Source: Dietzia natronolimnaea (GTDB lineage: Bacteria; Actinomycetota; Actinomycetes; Mycobacteriales; Mycobacteriaceae). Taken from it: a stretch of DNA of 64,000 nt. The stretch lies in the NCBI RefSeq assembly GCF_039525805.1, contig NZ_BAAAHZ010000013.1. One strand, given 5' to 3'. Under the pieces are notes generated by a model. It did not search any database, was not told the origin of the DNA, and saw only the letters and a program-made list of their open reading frames with translations. Shown here in pieces: positions 9,119-19,278 of the stretch; the stretch's first letter is position 1; each line of letters begins with the position of its first letter. Both the position numbers and the translations under genes were made by a program.

Positions 9119-10663
9119 TCACCCCTCCATCACGGCGGCGAGGTACGCCCGCACCAGCCGGGCACCCACCTCGGCCGGGAGGCGTTCGATCGCCGCGAGC
9201 AGCGCGGCCATCCCGCCGTCGTCCCCGTCGTCGCCTGCGAGCACGCCGGACACCATCGCGTGCACATCGTCCTCGGGGAGGGTGAGCAGGTCGCCAGGGG
9301 AGAGGGCGCCGGCCTCCAGCGCGGCCAGCACGTCGGCGAACGCGGCCGGGGGCGCCGGGTCGGGCATGCCGCGTACCGCATCAGCAGCCGCGTGGGCCAC
9401 GTTGAGGATCTCATCCGTCAGGCGTTCGGTCACCGGGGTGATGGTGAGGTGGGACGACGACGGCAACGCGCCCCGCTCCTGACGGTAGGCCGGCTGCGCC
9501 TGCACGGCGATGCCCCTGCGACCGCACTCGTCCGCCCACAGGTGGGGGTGGACACGTCGGGCGTCTCCCACGGACCCGTCGGCCACCACGGCGATCAGGG
9601 GTCCCGGGTCGGAGTCGATCACACGCAGTCCCTCGATGCCGGCCAACCCCTCCACGAGGCGCCCGGTCGCCCGGGCGGTGCGCGCCACGAGCTCGGACTG
9701 ACCGTCGTCGCCCAGAGCCTCGAGCACGGCCCACGCGGCGGCCGCGGGTTCGAGAGGCTTGGATCCGGACAGGGTGGGGTTGACCACCGGGTACCCCGGC
9801 CAGTCGACGGTGGAGAACCAGGACGCACGGTGCCTGGCGCGGCCCCGGCTGAGCAGCACCGAGGTGCCCTTGGGGGCGAACCCGTACTTGTGCAGATCGG
9901 CCGAGATGCTGGTGACGCGCCTGATCCGGAGGTCCCAGGTCGATCCCACCCCGCCCGGCCAGAAGGGGAGCACCAGCCCGCCCAGGCAGGCGTCCACGTG
10001 CAGCCCGATCCGTGGGTCGTGGTGCGCGTCGAGACCGGCCGCGACCTGCTCCACCGGGTCGATCACACCGGTGGGGTAGGAGGAGGCCGAGCACACCACC
10101 AGGCAGGTGTCGTGATCCACGGCGGCCAGCAGGTCCTCGGCGGCCACCCGGCCCGTCGCGGGGTCCACCTCGACGCCGACGAACCGCATCCCGAGGATGT
10201 GGGCGGCCTTGCGGAACGCCGCGTGCACGGTCACCGGGGCGACGATCGTCCCGCCGCTGCCGGGGGCCCGCCCCGAGACCTCCCGAGCCGCCAGACAGGC
10301 CAGCACGCAACTCTCGGTGCCGCCCGACGTCACGACACCGTGGACCTCGTCGTCGTCACCCGGACCGTCGCAGGCGTCCCCGCCCAGGATCGTGCGGACC
10401 CTAGCGACGATCCCGCCGTGGATCCGTGCGACCGACCCGAACACGGTCGGGTCCAGGCCGTTGACGCCGTGCGCCAGACCGGCGGCGCGCACGGCCAACC
10501 GGTCCACGCCCTCCAGTCCCGAGTCGTAGACGTAGGAGAGCACCCTGCCGCCGGTCGTGGGCGGGTCCGACGCCCGCAGCGCGGCCAGCGTCTCGAGGGC
10601 CGCCTCACCTCTCCGGGCGATCAGGGCGTCCAGGGGATCGGTGTCCGGTGGTTCGACTGTCAT
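9119..10663 (-). CDS. PLP-dependent group II decarboxylase / sphingosine-1-phosphate lyase-like enzyme
   Basis: A fold-type I PLP enzyme of 514 residues in the group II decarboxylase superfamily. Visible features are the phosphate-binding VVTSGGTESCVLA (near 110), the PLP-ring aspartate in HVDACLGG (D224) and the Schiff-base lysine in SADLHKYGFAPKG (K259). The KYGFAPKGTSV pattern is typical of sphingosine-1-phosphate lyases and related aldehyde-lyases rather than glutamate decarboxylases. A helical tail of about 70 residues is extra. ATG at 10663 overlaps the transporter stop (ATGA), so it is translated right after the transporter. A possible job is cleaving an imported phospho-amino lipid; this is inference. 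Confidence 0.85.
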   Translation of the reverse strand: MTVEPPDTDPLDALIARRGEAALETLAALRASDPPTTGGRVLSYVYDSGLEGVDRLAVRAAGLAHGVNGLDPTVFGSVARIHGGIVARVRTILGGDACDGPGDDDEVHGVVTSGGTESCVLACLAAREVSGRAPGSGGTIVAPVTVHAAFRKAAHILGMRFVGVEVDPATGRVAAEDLLAAVDHDTCLVVCSASSYPTGVIDPVEQVAAGLDAHHDPRIGLHVDACLGGLVLPFWPGGVGSTWDLRIRRVTSISADLHKYGFAPKGTSVLLSRGRARHRASWFSTVDWPGYPVVNPTLSGSKPLEPAAAAWAVLEALGDDGQSELVARTARATGRLVEGLAGIEGLRVIDSDPGPLIAVVADGSVGDARRVHPHLWADECGRRGIAVQAQPAYRQERGALPSSSHLTITPVTERLTDEILNVAHAAADAVRGMPDPAPPAAFADVLAALEAGALSPGDLLTLPEDDVHAMVSGVLAGDDGDDGGMAALLAAIERLPAEVGARLVRAYLAAVMEG

Positions 10664-12039
10664 GCGGGCTCCGTCCAGTTCGGGTGTTCGCGTCCCAGGG
10701 CCCGGATGACCAGCAGGCTCGCGGCGGTCAGGAGGGCGGGGACCAGGGAGAAACCGAGGATGATGCCCCAGAGGGCCGGTTCGGGCTGATCGGCGACGCC
10801 GCCCGAGCGGAAGCCGGTCACCGCGAGCAGCGCCAGAACCACGACGGGCCCGAGCGCCATGGATCCCGTCTCGGACGCCGTCCACAGCCCGCTCATCGCG
10901 CCGCTGCGACGGCGGCCACCCAGCTCGCGGTCCATGTCCGTGGTGTCGGGCAGCATCGACATGGGCAGAGCCTGCATCCCGGCGTAGGCGACCCCCGCGA
11001 ACGCGACGGGGACGTGCACCCACATCCCGGGCCACACACCTGCGGGGATGAGCATGAGTGCGGACACGGTGAACAGGATGGTCGCGGCCGCCAGAGCGGG
11101 GACCTTGCCCCGGGCGTGGGCCAGGCGGGCCCACATCGGCATCACCACCAGCGCGGGGGCGATCAGCGCGAGGAACAGCCCGGTCAACGCGGCCTCGTTG
11201 CCGAGGATGTAGGTGGCGACGTACTGGCCACCCGCGAGCATCACGGCCGTGGCCACAGCCTGCAGGCAGAACAGGCCCACCAGCAGGCGGAACGGCCGGG
11301 TCACCCGCAGCGCGTCGAGCCCGTCGCGGTACTGCCGGCCCAGATCACCGACCTGTGCGTCCGCCCGCAGGACCGTGCGCCGGGCGGATCCGAGCGTCGC
11401 CCACAGCATGCCGCCGAGCATCAGGGCGGACACGGCCACGGCCATCACCACGTACCCCGTCGCCCCACCGCCCGCCGCCTCACGCAGGGCCGGACCACCG
11501 CCTCCCACCACGAGGATCGTCGCGGCCAGCACCGCGACGCGCCACGCGAGGATGGTCACCCGCACCGCCGACTCACCCGTCAGCTCCGCCGGCAGGGCGA
11601 GGTAGGGGACCTGGAAACACGAGAAGGCCAACGAGGCCAGCAGGAAGAAACCCATGACCCAGACACCGGCCAGCGCGGTGCCCCACTGCGTGGGAGCCGA
11701 GAAGGTGGCCACGAAGAGCAGGGGCAGCGCGAGCGCCCCGAACAGCATGAGGCCCGTCCGGTATCCGGTGCGGTGCGAGGCGCGATCGGAGAGCGCCCCG
11801 ATGAGCGGATAGGCCAACACGTCGATCACCTTGGGCACCAGCACCAGCACCGTCGCCACCGCGGCGGCGACGCCGATCGAGTCGGTGAGGTAGTAGGCCA
11901 GTACCAGCCCGGGCAGTGTGCTGAACGCGCCCGTGCCCACGCTGCCGGCGGCGTACGAGGCGAGCATCCGGCCCGAGGGACGCCCGGCGGACCGGCCGTC
12001 GTCACGCGCGGCCTCGCCGTGCGCCCGTGTGGTGGTCAT
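10660..12039 (-). CDS. MFS_2/GPH-family transporter
   Basis: A 459-residue, 12-helix permease of the glycoside-pentoside-hexuronide (MelB/MFS_2) family, which also contains animal lysolipid carriers of the MFSD2 type. Signatures: VPKVIDVLAYPLIGALSDRA in the first half, FQVPYLALPAELTGE near residue 155, and MLPDTTDMDRELGGRRRSG near 370. Substrate is unknown; the coupled lyase-like gene suggests an amino alcohol, lipid or sugar derivative. The ATG at 12039 sits six bases after a TAGAGT -10, so this is the first gene of a two-gene leaderless operon. Confidence 0.85.
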   Translation of the reverse strand: MTTTRAHGEAARDDGRSAGRPSGRMLASYAAGSVGTGAFSTLPGLVLAYYLTDSIGVAAAVATVLVLVPKVIDVLAYPLIGALSDRASHRTGYRTGLMLFGALALPLLFVATFSAPTQWGTALAGVWVMGFFLLASLAFSCFQVPYLALPAELTGESAVRVTILAWRVAVLAATILVVGGGGPALREAAGGGATGYVVMAVAVSALMLGGMLWATLGSARRTVLRADAQVGDLGRQYRDGLDALRVTRPFRLLVGLFCLQAVATAVMLAGGQYVATYILGNEAALTGLFLALIAPALVVMPMWARLAHARGKVPALAAATILFTVSALMLIPAGVWPGMWVHVPVAFAGVAYAGMQALPMSMLPDTTDMDRELGGRRRSGAMSGLWTASETGSMALGPVVVLALLAVTGFRSGGVADQPEPALWGIILGFSLVPALLTAASLLVIRALGREHPNWTEPA

Positions 12040-12045
12040 GGACAG

Positions 12046-12051
12046 ACTCTA
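12046..12051 (-). promoter_or_regulatory. -10 hexamer of the transporter-lyase operon
   Basis: Reads TAGAGT on the minus strand, six bases before the transporter ATG at 12039. No ribosome-binding sequence is present, fitting a leaderless transcript. Confidence 0.5.
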
Positions 12052-12079
12052 GGGCGAGGCGAGCGGGTTCACCGTCGAA

Positions 12080-12129
12080 AAGGGCGTTCCGCGCACCTGG
12101 CTCGAACGAAACATGTCCGGAACGCTCTT
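12080..12129 (-). terminator. Terminator after the aldo/keto reductase gene
   Basis: A 12-bp stem (12080-12091 with 12118-12129, one G-U pair) with a 26-base loop ends in TTTT on the minus strand. It separates the reductase transcript from the transporter operon. Confidence 0.5.
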
Positions 12130-12154
12130 CTCGATGAGGAGTGAGCCGGGATCC

Positions 12155-12997
12155 TCAGCCTCGCCAGTCGAAGGTGTCCGGATCCGGGCCGGAGCGAGTG
12201 CCGTTGTGCAGGGCCGATATCGAGGCCATCTGCTCGTCGTTCAGCTCGAAGTCGAACACGTCGAGGTTCTGACGCATCCGCTCGGGGCTCGAGGACTTGG
12301 GAAAGACGATGTCCCCGCGCTGGAGCACCCAGCGAAGCACGACCTGGGAGACCGAGCGGTCGACCTGCTCCGCCAAGGCGGTGAGCTGCGGGTCGCCGAA
12401 GACCGCGCCCTGCGCGAGCGGGCTCCACGCCTCCACTGCGATCCCGCGGTCCGCGCACGCCGCGCGGACCTCGTCGTTGACGAAGTAGGGGTTCGACTCG
12501 ATCTGGTTGACGGAGGGAGTGCTGAGGCCCGCATCGGACAGTCGCGCGAGGTTGGCCGGGGTGAAGTTGGAGACGCCGATCGAGTCCACCGCGAAGTCGG
12601 CGCGGATGCCCTCCATGGCCTCCCAGACGCGGGCGACGTCGTCGTGCATCGCCAGCGGCCAGTGCACCAGGAACAGGTCGATCCGGCCGCCGAGGGCCTC
12701 GAGTGAGCGTTCGGCGGAGTCGCGGGCGGCGGCGGGCTCGTGGAAGGAGTTGTTGAGCTTGGTGGTGAGCCACAGCTCGTCACGCGGGATCCCCGAGGCC
12801 GCGATCGCGCGACCCACCCCGTCCTCGTTGCCGTACATCTGGGCGGTGTCCAGGTGCCGGTACCCGGCCTCGAGGGCGTCCGAGACGACCTTCTCGGTGT
12901 CGGCGGGGGGAACCTGGTAGGTACCGAAGCCGAGCTGGGGGATCGCACGGCCGTCGCCCAGGTCGATCAGCGGGATCTGCGGTGTCGAATCGGTCAT
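12155..12997 (-). CDS. Aldo/keto reductase
   Basis: An NADPH-dependent carbonyl reductase of the AKR superfamily, close in pattern to 2,5-diketo-gluconate reductases. The 280-residue sequence has the tetrad: Asp in HLDTAQMYGNE, Tyr in the same motif, Lys in WLTTKLNN and His in LFLVHWP. The C-terminal VFPKSSSPERMRQNLDVFDF holds the phosphate-binding Lys/Ser and Arg of NADPH. The ATG at 12997 follows a TACGGT -10 by seven bases; an ATG nine bases upstream would lie inside that spacer. It appears monocistronic, with a terminator downstream. The physiological substrate is not evident. Confidence 0.9.
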   Translation of the reverse strand: MTDSTPQIPLIDLGDGRAIPQLGFGTYQVPPADTEKVVSDALEAGYRHLDTAQMYGNEDGVGRAIAASGIPRDELWLTTKLNNSFHEPAAARDSAERSLEALGGRIDLFLVHWPLAMHDDVARVWEAMEGIRADFAVDSIGVSNFTPANLARLSDAGLSTPSVNQIESNPYFVNDEVRAACADRGIAVEAWSPLAQGAVFGDPQLTALAEQVDRSVSQVVLRWVLQRGDIVFPKSSSPERMRQNLDVFDFELNDEQMASISALHNGTRSGPDPDTFDWRG

Positions 12998-13004
12998 GCG
13001 CCCC

Positions 13005-13010
13005 ACCGTA
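13005..13010 (-). promoter_or_regulatory. -10 hexamer of the aldo/keto reductase gene
   Basis: Reads TACGGT on the minus strand, seven bases before the ATG at 12997; likely leaderless promoter. Confidence 0.45.
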
Positions 13011-13024
13011 CGCCCGTCCCGGGA

Positions 13025-13594
13025 TCACTCGCGACCGGTACGCAGCGAGGCCTCCACCAGGTCGAGCATCGCGCTCACGTGGGCCGTGCCGCGCCCTGTC
13101 GCGAGGTGGGTGATGAGCCCGTCGAGCACGATGTCGAGGTAGACGCGCAGCACGTCATCGGGGACGTCCGTCCGCATCCTCCCGGAGTCCTTCTGCTCCC
13201 GCAGGCGGGCGAGGATGGCCTCGTCGAGCTCCGCCTGCCGGTCGGTCCACCGCTCCCGGAAGGCCGGATCGGTGCGGATCCGTCGCGCGATCTCCAGTCG
13301 GGTCCCGAGCCACGAGAACTCGTGGGGGTCGGCCAGGATCTCCCGCATCACCTGGACCAGACCCTGCTCGGCCACCGTGGCCGCCATCGCCGCGGCGTCG
13401 TCGTGCGCCAACGCGAGGAACAGGGCGTCCTTGTCGTCGAAGTGGTGGAAGATCGCACCGCGGCTGAGACCGGTGGTCTCCTCCAGACGTCGGACCGTCG
13501 CGCCCTCGAACCCGAACTCGGCAAAGCACTCGCGCGCCCCCGACAGGATCTCCCGACGCCGGGCGTCCATGTGGTCCTGACTGACCCTGGGCAT
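13025..13594 (-). CDS. acnR: TetR-family repressor of aconitase (AcnR)
   Basis: A 189-residue TetR regulator: the helix-turn-helix lies at about 12-57 (ATVRRLEETTGLSRGAIFHHF), the rest is the ligand-binding helical domain. It lies directly downstream of acn on the same strand, as AcnR does in Corynebacterium glutamicum and Rv1474c in M. tuberculosis, where AcnR represses acn and responds to citrate-type ligands and magnesium. A sequence fitting the AcnR operator lies in the acn promoter (16633-16648). A hairpin separates acn from acnR, so expression may depend on readthrough. Confidence 0.88.
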   Translation of the reverse strand: MPRVSQDHMDARRREILSGARECFAEFGFEGATVRRLEETTGLSRGAIFHHFDDKDALFLALAHDDAAAMAATVAEQGLVQVMREILADPHEFSWLGTRLEIARRIRTDPAFRERWTDRQAELDEAILARLREQKDSGRMRTDVPDDVLRVYLDIVLDGLITHLATGRGTAHVSAMLDLVEASLRTGRE

Positions 13595-13619
13595 CTCACA
13601 ACCTTCCTACGGATACACC

Positions 13620-13671
13620 ACGGCGGTACGCGGTTCCCCCTGTCTCACCAGGAGTTACCGCGCACCGCCGT
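13620..13671 (-). terminator. Hairpin between acn and acnR
   Basis: A 15-bp stem with one mismatch (13620-13634 with 13657-13671) and a 22-base loop starts 15 bases after the acn stop. There is no T run, so it may be a partial terminator or an mRNA-stabilising structure rather than a full stop. Confidence 0.5.
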
Positions 13672-13685
13672 CGGGGTGGAGGTGA

Positions 13686-16499
<2,814 letters not shown>

Positions 16500-16625
16500 G
16501 TCAGCTCCACTCGTGGTGTGAATGTCGATTCGTCATCCCTCCCGGTGTCGCCGCGTGTCTCGGGCGGCAACGCCGGGGGCGGACACAGGACCCATTGTGG
16601 ACCCTCGCGCCCGGTTGCGGTCACC

Positions 16626-16648
16626 AATTTACCAGTACGCTCGTTCTG
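16626..16648 (-). promoter_or_regulatory. acn promoter -10 with adjacent AcnR operator
   Basis: On the minus strand 16648-16633 reads CAGAACGAGCGTACTG, an exact fit to the published C. glutamicum AcnR consensus CAGNACnnncGTACTG as I recall it. One base later comes TAAATT (16631-16626), a good -10. A repressor here would cover the -35/-10 spacer. On the plus strand TAGGTT at 16651-16656 may be the -10 for the divergent gene at 16742. Confidence 0.75.
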
Positions 16649-16741
16649 TATAGGTTCCGGCACGCCCGAAGGTGGGGGGCGCGGAGCGGGTATCGCGCCG
16701 TCCGGCGCGTGTATTCGGTTCGACGACGACGAGATGGCACC

Positions 16742-17281
16742 ATGTCGGCCGTGGACAACTCCGACGATTCCGTGACCACGCTCGCCTACGAGGCCGAGCC
16801 GGTGATGTCCTTGCAGGAGGGCGAGGTCCCGCAGTGGCTCGACTTCGAGGCCGTGTCCCGGGACCTGGCCGACGACGGGGTCTCCGCCCCGGAGCCGTTC
16901 GTCGAGGGACTGCGGACCGTCGTCACCGAGGCGGGGGACCGCGGGCTCGATCTCAAGGTGGTCTACACCGAGGCCCCGGCCGCCGTCTACACGGACGCCC
17001 GCGACCTCGCCGCCCTGCTGAACGAGGAGTACGAGGGGACGATCCTGGTCCGGACCCCGGTCTTCGTCGGCAGTTCCAGCGACACCATCCCCCGCCACAA
17101 GCTCGAGGCCGGCCAGGACGACGCCTGGGAGGAGTTCGACCCGGTGGCCTCCGCCTCCGTCTTCGCACACAAGGTCACCGCCCCCGCCCCGCCCTGGGGC
17201 GCGTTCTCGGCGGTCGTGCTCGTGCTGGCGATCGTCGTGGCGGTCGCCTTCGTCGTCGCCCTCCGGCGGCGCCTGCGCTGA
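16742..17281 (+). CDS. Single-pass membrane protein (Rv1476-like)
   Basis: Matches by position and layout the small membrane protein encoded between acn and ripA in mycobacteria (Rv1476). The 179-residue protein has an acidic soluble region up to about residue 150 and one C-terminal helix (about 155-175, WGAFSAVVLVLAIVVAVAFVVAL) ending in RRRLR, so the bulk faces one side of the membrane and the basic tail the cytoplasm. The soluble part alternates strands and helices (LDLKVVYTEAP, GTILVRTPVFVG) in the manner of TPM-like domains, though I cannot confirm this. Function unknown. The ATG at 16742 is in the only sensible reading position. Confidence 0.75.
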   Translation: MSAVDNSDDSVTTLAYEAEPVMSLQEGEVPQWLDFEAVSRDLADDGVSAPEPFVEGLRTVVTEAGDRGLDLKVVYTEAPAAVYTDARDLAALLNEEYEGTILVRTPVFVGSSSDTIPRHKLEAGQDDAWEEFDPVASASVFAHKVTAPAPPWGAFSAVVLVLAIVVAVAFVVALRRRLR

Positions 17282-17543
17282 CGGACGCTCTTCTCCCCAT
17301 CGCCCGACACGCCGGGTTTTCTCGCGTTATTAGAGTTACAGCAGTGTATTTTGCCGTCCAATGTTCCGGACGGGACTTCTGTGACCTACGGTGCTAGAGG
17401 AACCATCGGTTCTGCCGAGTTGGTATGAGGCTCTAGTGGCGCAGGGGAAGGCATCACCCGAACCTCACCCTCCTCGGTGACGCGTCCCGCCGTGCGGGTC
17501 GCGCGGTCAGCCGCATCCTCGTGCGGTTATCGGAAGGTGAAAC
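17282..17543 (+). promoter_or_regulatory. Promoter and long structured leader of the RipA-like gene
   Basis: This 262-base gap starts with an unusually A+T-rich patch (17320-17354, including TATTTT) that may hold the promoter. The following stretch has a GAACC/GGTTC hairpin directly before TGCCGAG (about 17400-17420) and later ACCCGAACCTCA (about 17457-17468). These resemble parts of the ydaO/c-di-AMP riboswitch, which often controls cell-wall hydrolases in actinobacteria, but the GGGGTGAAT core is not visible. GGAAGG at 17532-17537 is the ribosome site of the downstream gene. Confidence 0.3.
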
Positions 17544-19094
17544 GTGAAGCCTGACCATTCATCAAGCCGCGCTCCGGGAGCGCGGAGACGTCGGGGCCCG
17601 GTCCGGACGCCCGGACGCGCCCTCCTCGCGGCGGCGCTCGTCCTGGGCACCGCGTCGGGCGTGGTCCACGCACCGGTGGTCGCGGCCCAGGAGGTCCCGG
17701 CGACCTCGCCCGGAGACATCAGCGGTCTGATCCGTGCGGTCGCGGACGCGTCCGCCCGGCTCGACGCCACCCGTCAGGACATCGCGGTCAAGCGGGAGGG
17801 CGTCAACAAGACCCTCGTCGACCTGCAGATGGCCCGGATCCAGCTCGACCGGGCCATCGCCGACGCCGATCGCACGGTCGCGGAGCGGGAGCGCGCGGAG
17901 TCCGGTGTGGAGTCCGCCAGGGGCACACTCGACGAGTACTCGCGGCTGCTGCACCGCCAGGGGACCGCACCCGGTGCGGCCTCGGCGATCCTGGACCCGG
18001 GCGGCCCCGCCGACGCCGGGCGTCGCCAGGAGTTCCTCCAGCGCGCCGCCGCGGACCAGCGGCACGTCGTGGGGGACATGGTCGCGGCGGTCGACGAGGC
18101 GACCCGGCGCGAGTCCGACGCCGCGCTCGCCAGGACGGACGCGGAACAGCGGTTCGCGGACGCCTCGTCCCGGCGGGACGCGGCCGAATCCGAGGTGGCG
18201 ACCGTCTATGCCGACGTCACCTCGCTGGAGGCCGAGGTCGCGGAGTTGACGAGCGCGCTCGAGCAGAACCGCAGTGCGTTGGCCGAGTCGGGGGCCACTC
18301 CCGCGGGACCGCAGAACGCGGATCCGTACACGGTCGACCAGGACGCCGTGCGGGACGAGGCCTTCCGCGCACTCGCCGGGGATCCACGGGCCGGGGAACA
18401 GGCCGCGGACATCGCCTCCGCCCTCCCGGGCCACCTCGACCTGGGCGCGGTCCGCCAGTTCGCCGGGGGGTCCTCGGACGGGGCGGCGCGGGCCGTCGGT
18501 GGTGCGATCGACGCCGGCAGCGTCGGCGCCGCGATCGACGCGGGGATCAACGGGGACACCGAGGCGATCATCCAGCAGGTCGCCGACGCGATCGGACGGG
18601 CTGACTTCGGGTCGATCCAACAAGGCCCTGCCGCGCCCGCACCCGCACCCGGTCAGGGCGGCGGCAACTCGGGGACTCCGTCGAGTTCGGCCCAGGTGGA
18701 GACCGTCGTCAACCGGGCGCTGTCCCAGCTCGGCGTCCCCTACGCCTGGGGCGGCGGCGACGCCAGGGGACCGACGCGGGGCATCCGGGACGGCGGCGTC
18801 GCGGACAGCCACGGTGACTACAACAAGATCGGTTTCGACTGCTCCGGACTTATGATCTACGCGTTCGCCGGAATCGGTAAGGCACTGCCGCACTTCACCG
18901 GGTACCAGTACACCGCGGGCCCGCAGTACCCGGTGGCCACCCGTAAGCGTGGGGACATGCTCTTCTGGCCCGGCCACGTGGCGTTGTACCTCGGAGACGG
19001 CAGGATGGTGGAGGCCCCGCAGTCCGGTGACGTCGTCAAGATCTCGCCGGTCCGGATGGCCGGGATCTCACCCATGGTCGTCCGGTTGACCTGA
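17544..19094 (+). CDS. ripA: Secreted NlpC/P60 peptidoglycan endopeptidase (RipA-like)
   Basis: Likely cleaves D-glutamyl-diaminopimelate bonds in peptidoglycan during cell separation. The 516-residue protein has a twin-arginine-like basic start and signal peptide (about 1-48, ending VVAAQE), a long coiled coil (about 60-240), an alanine/glycine-rich spacer with a proline stretch (to about 375) and a C-terminal NlpC/P60 domain. Catalytic Cys is in FDCSGLM, His in WPGHVALYLGDG, and MVEAPQ carries the third acidic residue, as in mycobacterial RipA. Mycobacteria have a second gene, ripB, next door; it is absent here. The GTG at 17544 has a well-spaced GGAAGG. Confidence 0.9.
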   Translation: MKPDHSSSRAPGARRRRGPVRTPGRALLAAALVLGTASGVVHAPVVAAQEVPATSPGDISGLIRAVADASARLDATRQDIAVKREGVNKTLVDLQMARIQLDRAIADADRTVAERERAESGVESARGTLDEYSRLLHRQGTAPGAASAILDPGGPADAGRRQEFLQRAAADQRHVVGDMVAAVDEATRRESDAALARTDAEQRFADASSRRDAAESEVATVYADVTSLEAEVAELTSALEQNRSALAESGATPAGPQNADPYTVDQDAVRDEAFRALAGDPRAGEQAADIASALPGHLDLGAVRQFAGGSSDGAARAVGGAIDAGSVGAAIDAGINGDTEAIIQQVADAIGRADFGSIQQGPAAPAPAPGQGGGNSGTPSSSAQVETVVNRALSQLGVPYAWGGGDARGPTRGIRDGGVADSHGDYNKIGFDCSGLMIYAFAGIGKALPHFTGYQYTAGPQYPVATRKRGDMLFWPGHVALYLGDGRMVEAPQSGDVVKISPVRMAGISPMVVRLT

Positions 19095-19102
19095 CGCAGT
19101 CG

Positions 19103-19158
19103 CACCGACCCACAGCACCGACCCACAGCGCCGGACCCACCGTGCCGGACCCACCGTG
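19103..19158. repeat. Two pairs of short tandem repeats
   Basis: Two copies of CACCGACCCACAG (19103-19115, 19116-19128) are followed by two copies of CCGGACCCACCGTG (19131-19144, 19145-19158). They run directly into the terminator stem after the RipA-like gene. Confidence 0.75.
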
Positions 19159-19188
19159 CCCGGCCCGACCACTGGTCGGGCCGGGCAC
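19156..19188 (+). terminator. Terminator hairpin between ripA and moxR
   Basis: A perfect 15-bp GC-rich stem (19156-19170 with 19174-19188) with a three-base loop lies 62 bases after the ripA stop. It argues that the start of moxR is the GTG at 19279 and not an in-frame ATG within the stem. No T run follows. Confidence 0.7.
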
Positions 19189-19278
19189 CGCCGTACACCG
19201 GTACTGTCGTCCACAGTCCGTCCTGAGGGTCCGGCCCCAGGGCCACCGACCCCCCACCTCGCGAAGGAGCCCTCCGCG

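Noticed and set aside
9119..11134. Reading the PLP enzyme from an upstream start to give 671 residues
   Set aside because: The extra 157 residues run through the transporter gene in another frame and are not protein-like; the ATG at 10663 overlapping the transporter stop is the natural start.
19095..19278. A ripB gene next to ripA
   Set aside because: The gap to moxR is 184 bases with repeats and a terminator only; no second NlpC/P60 domain is encoded nearby.
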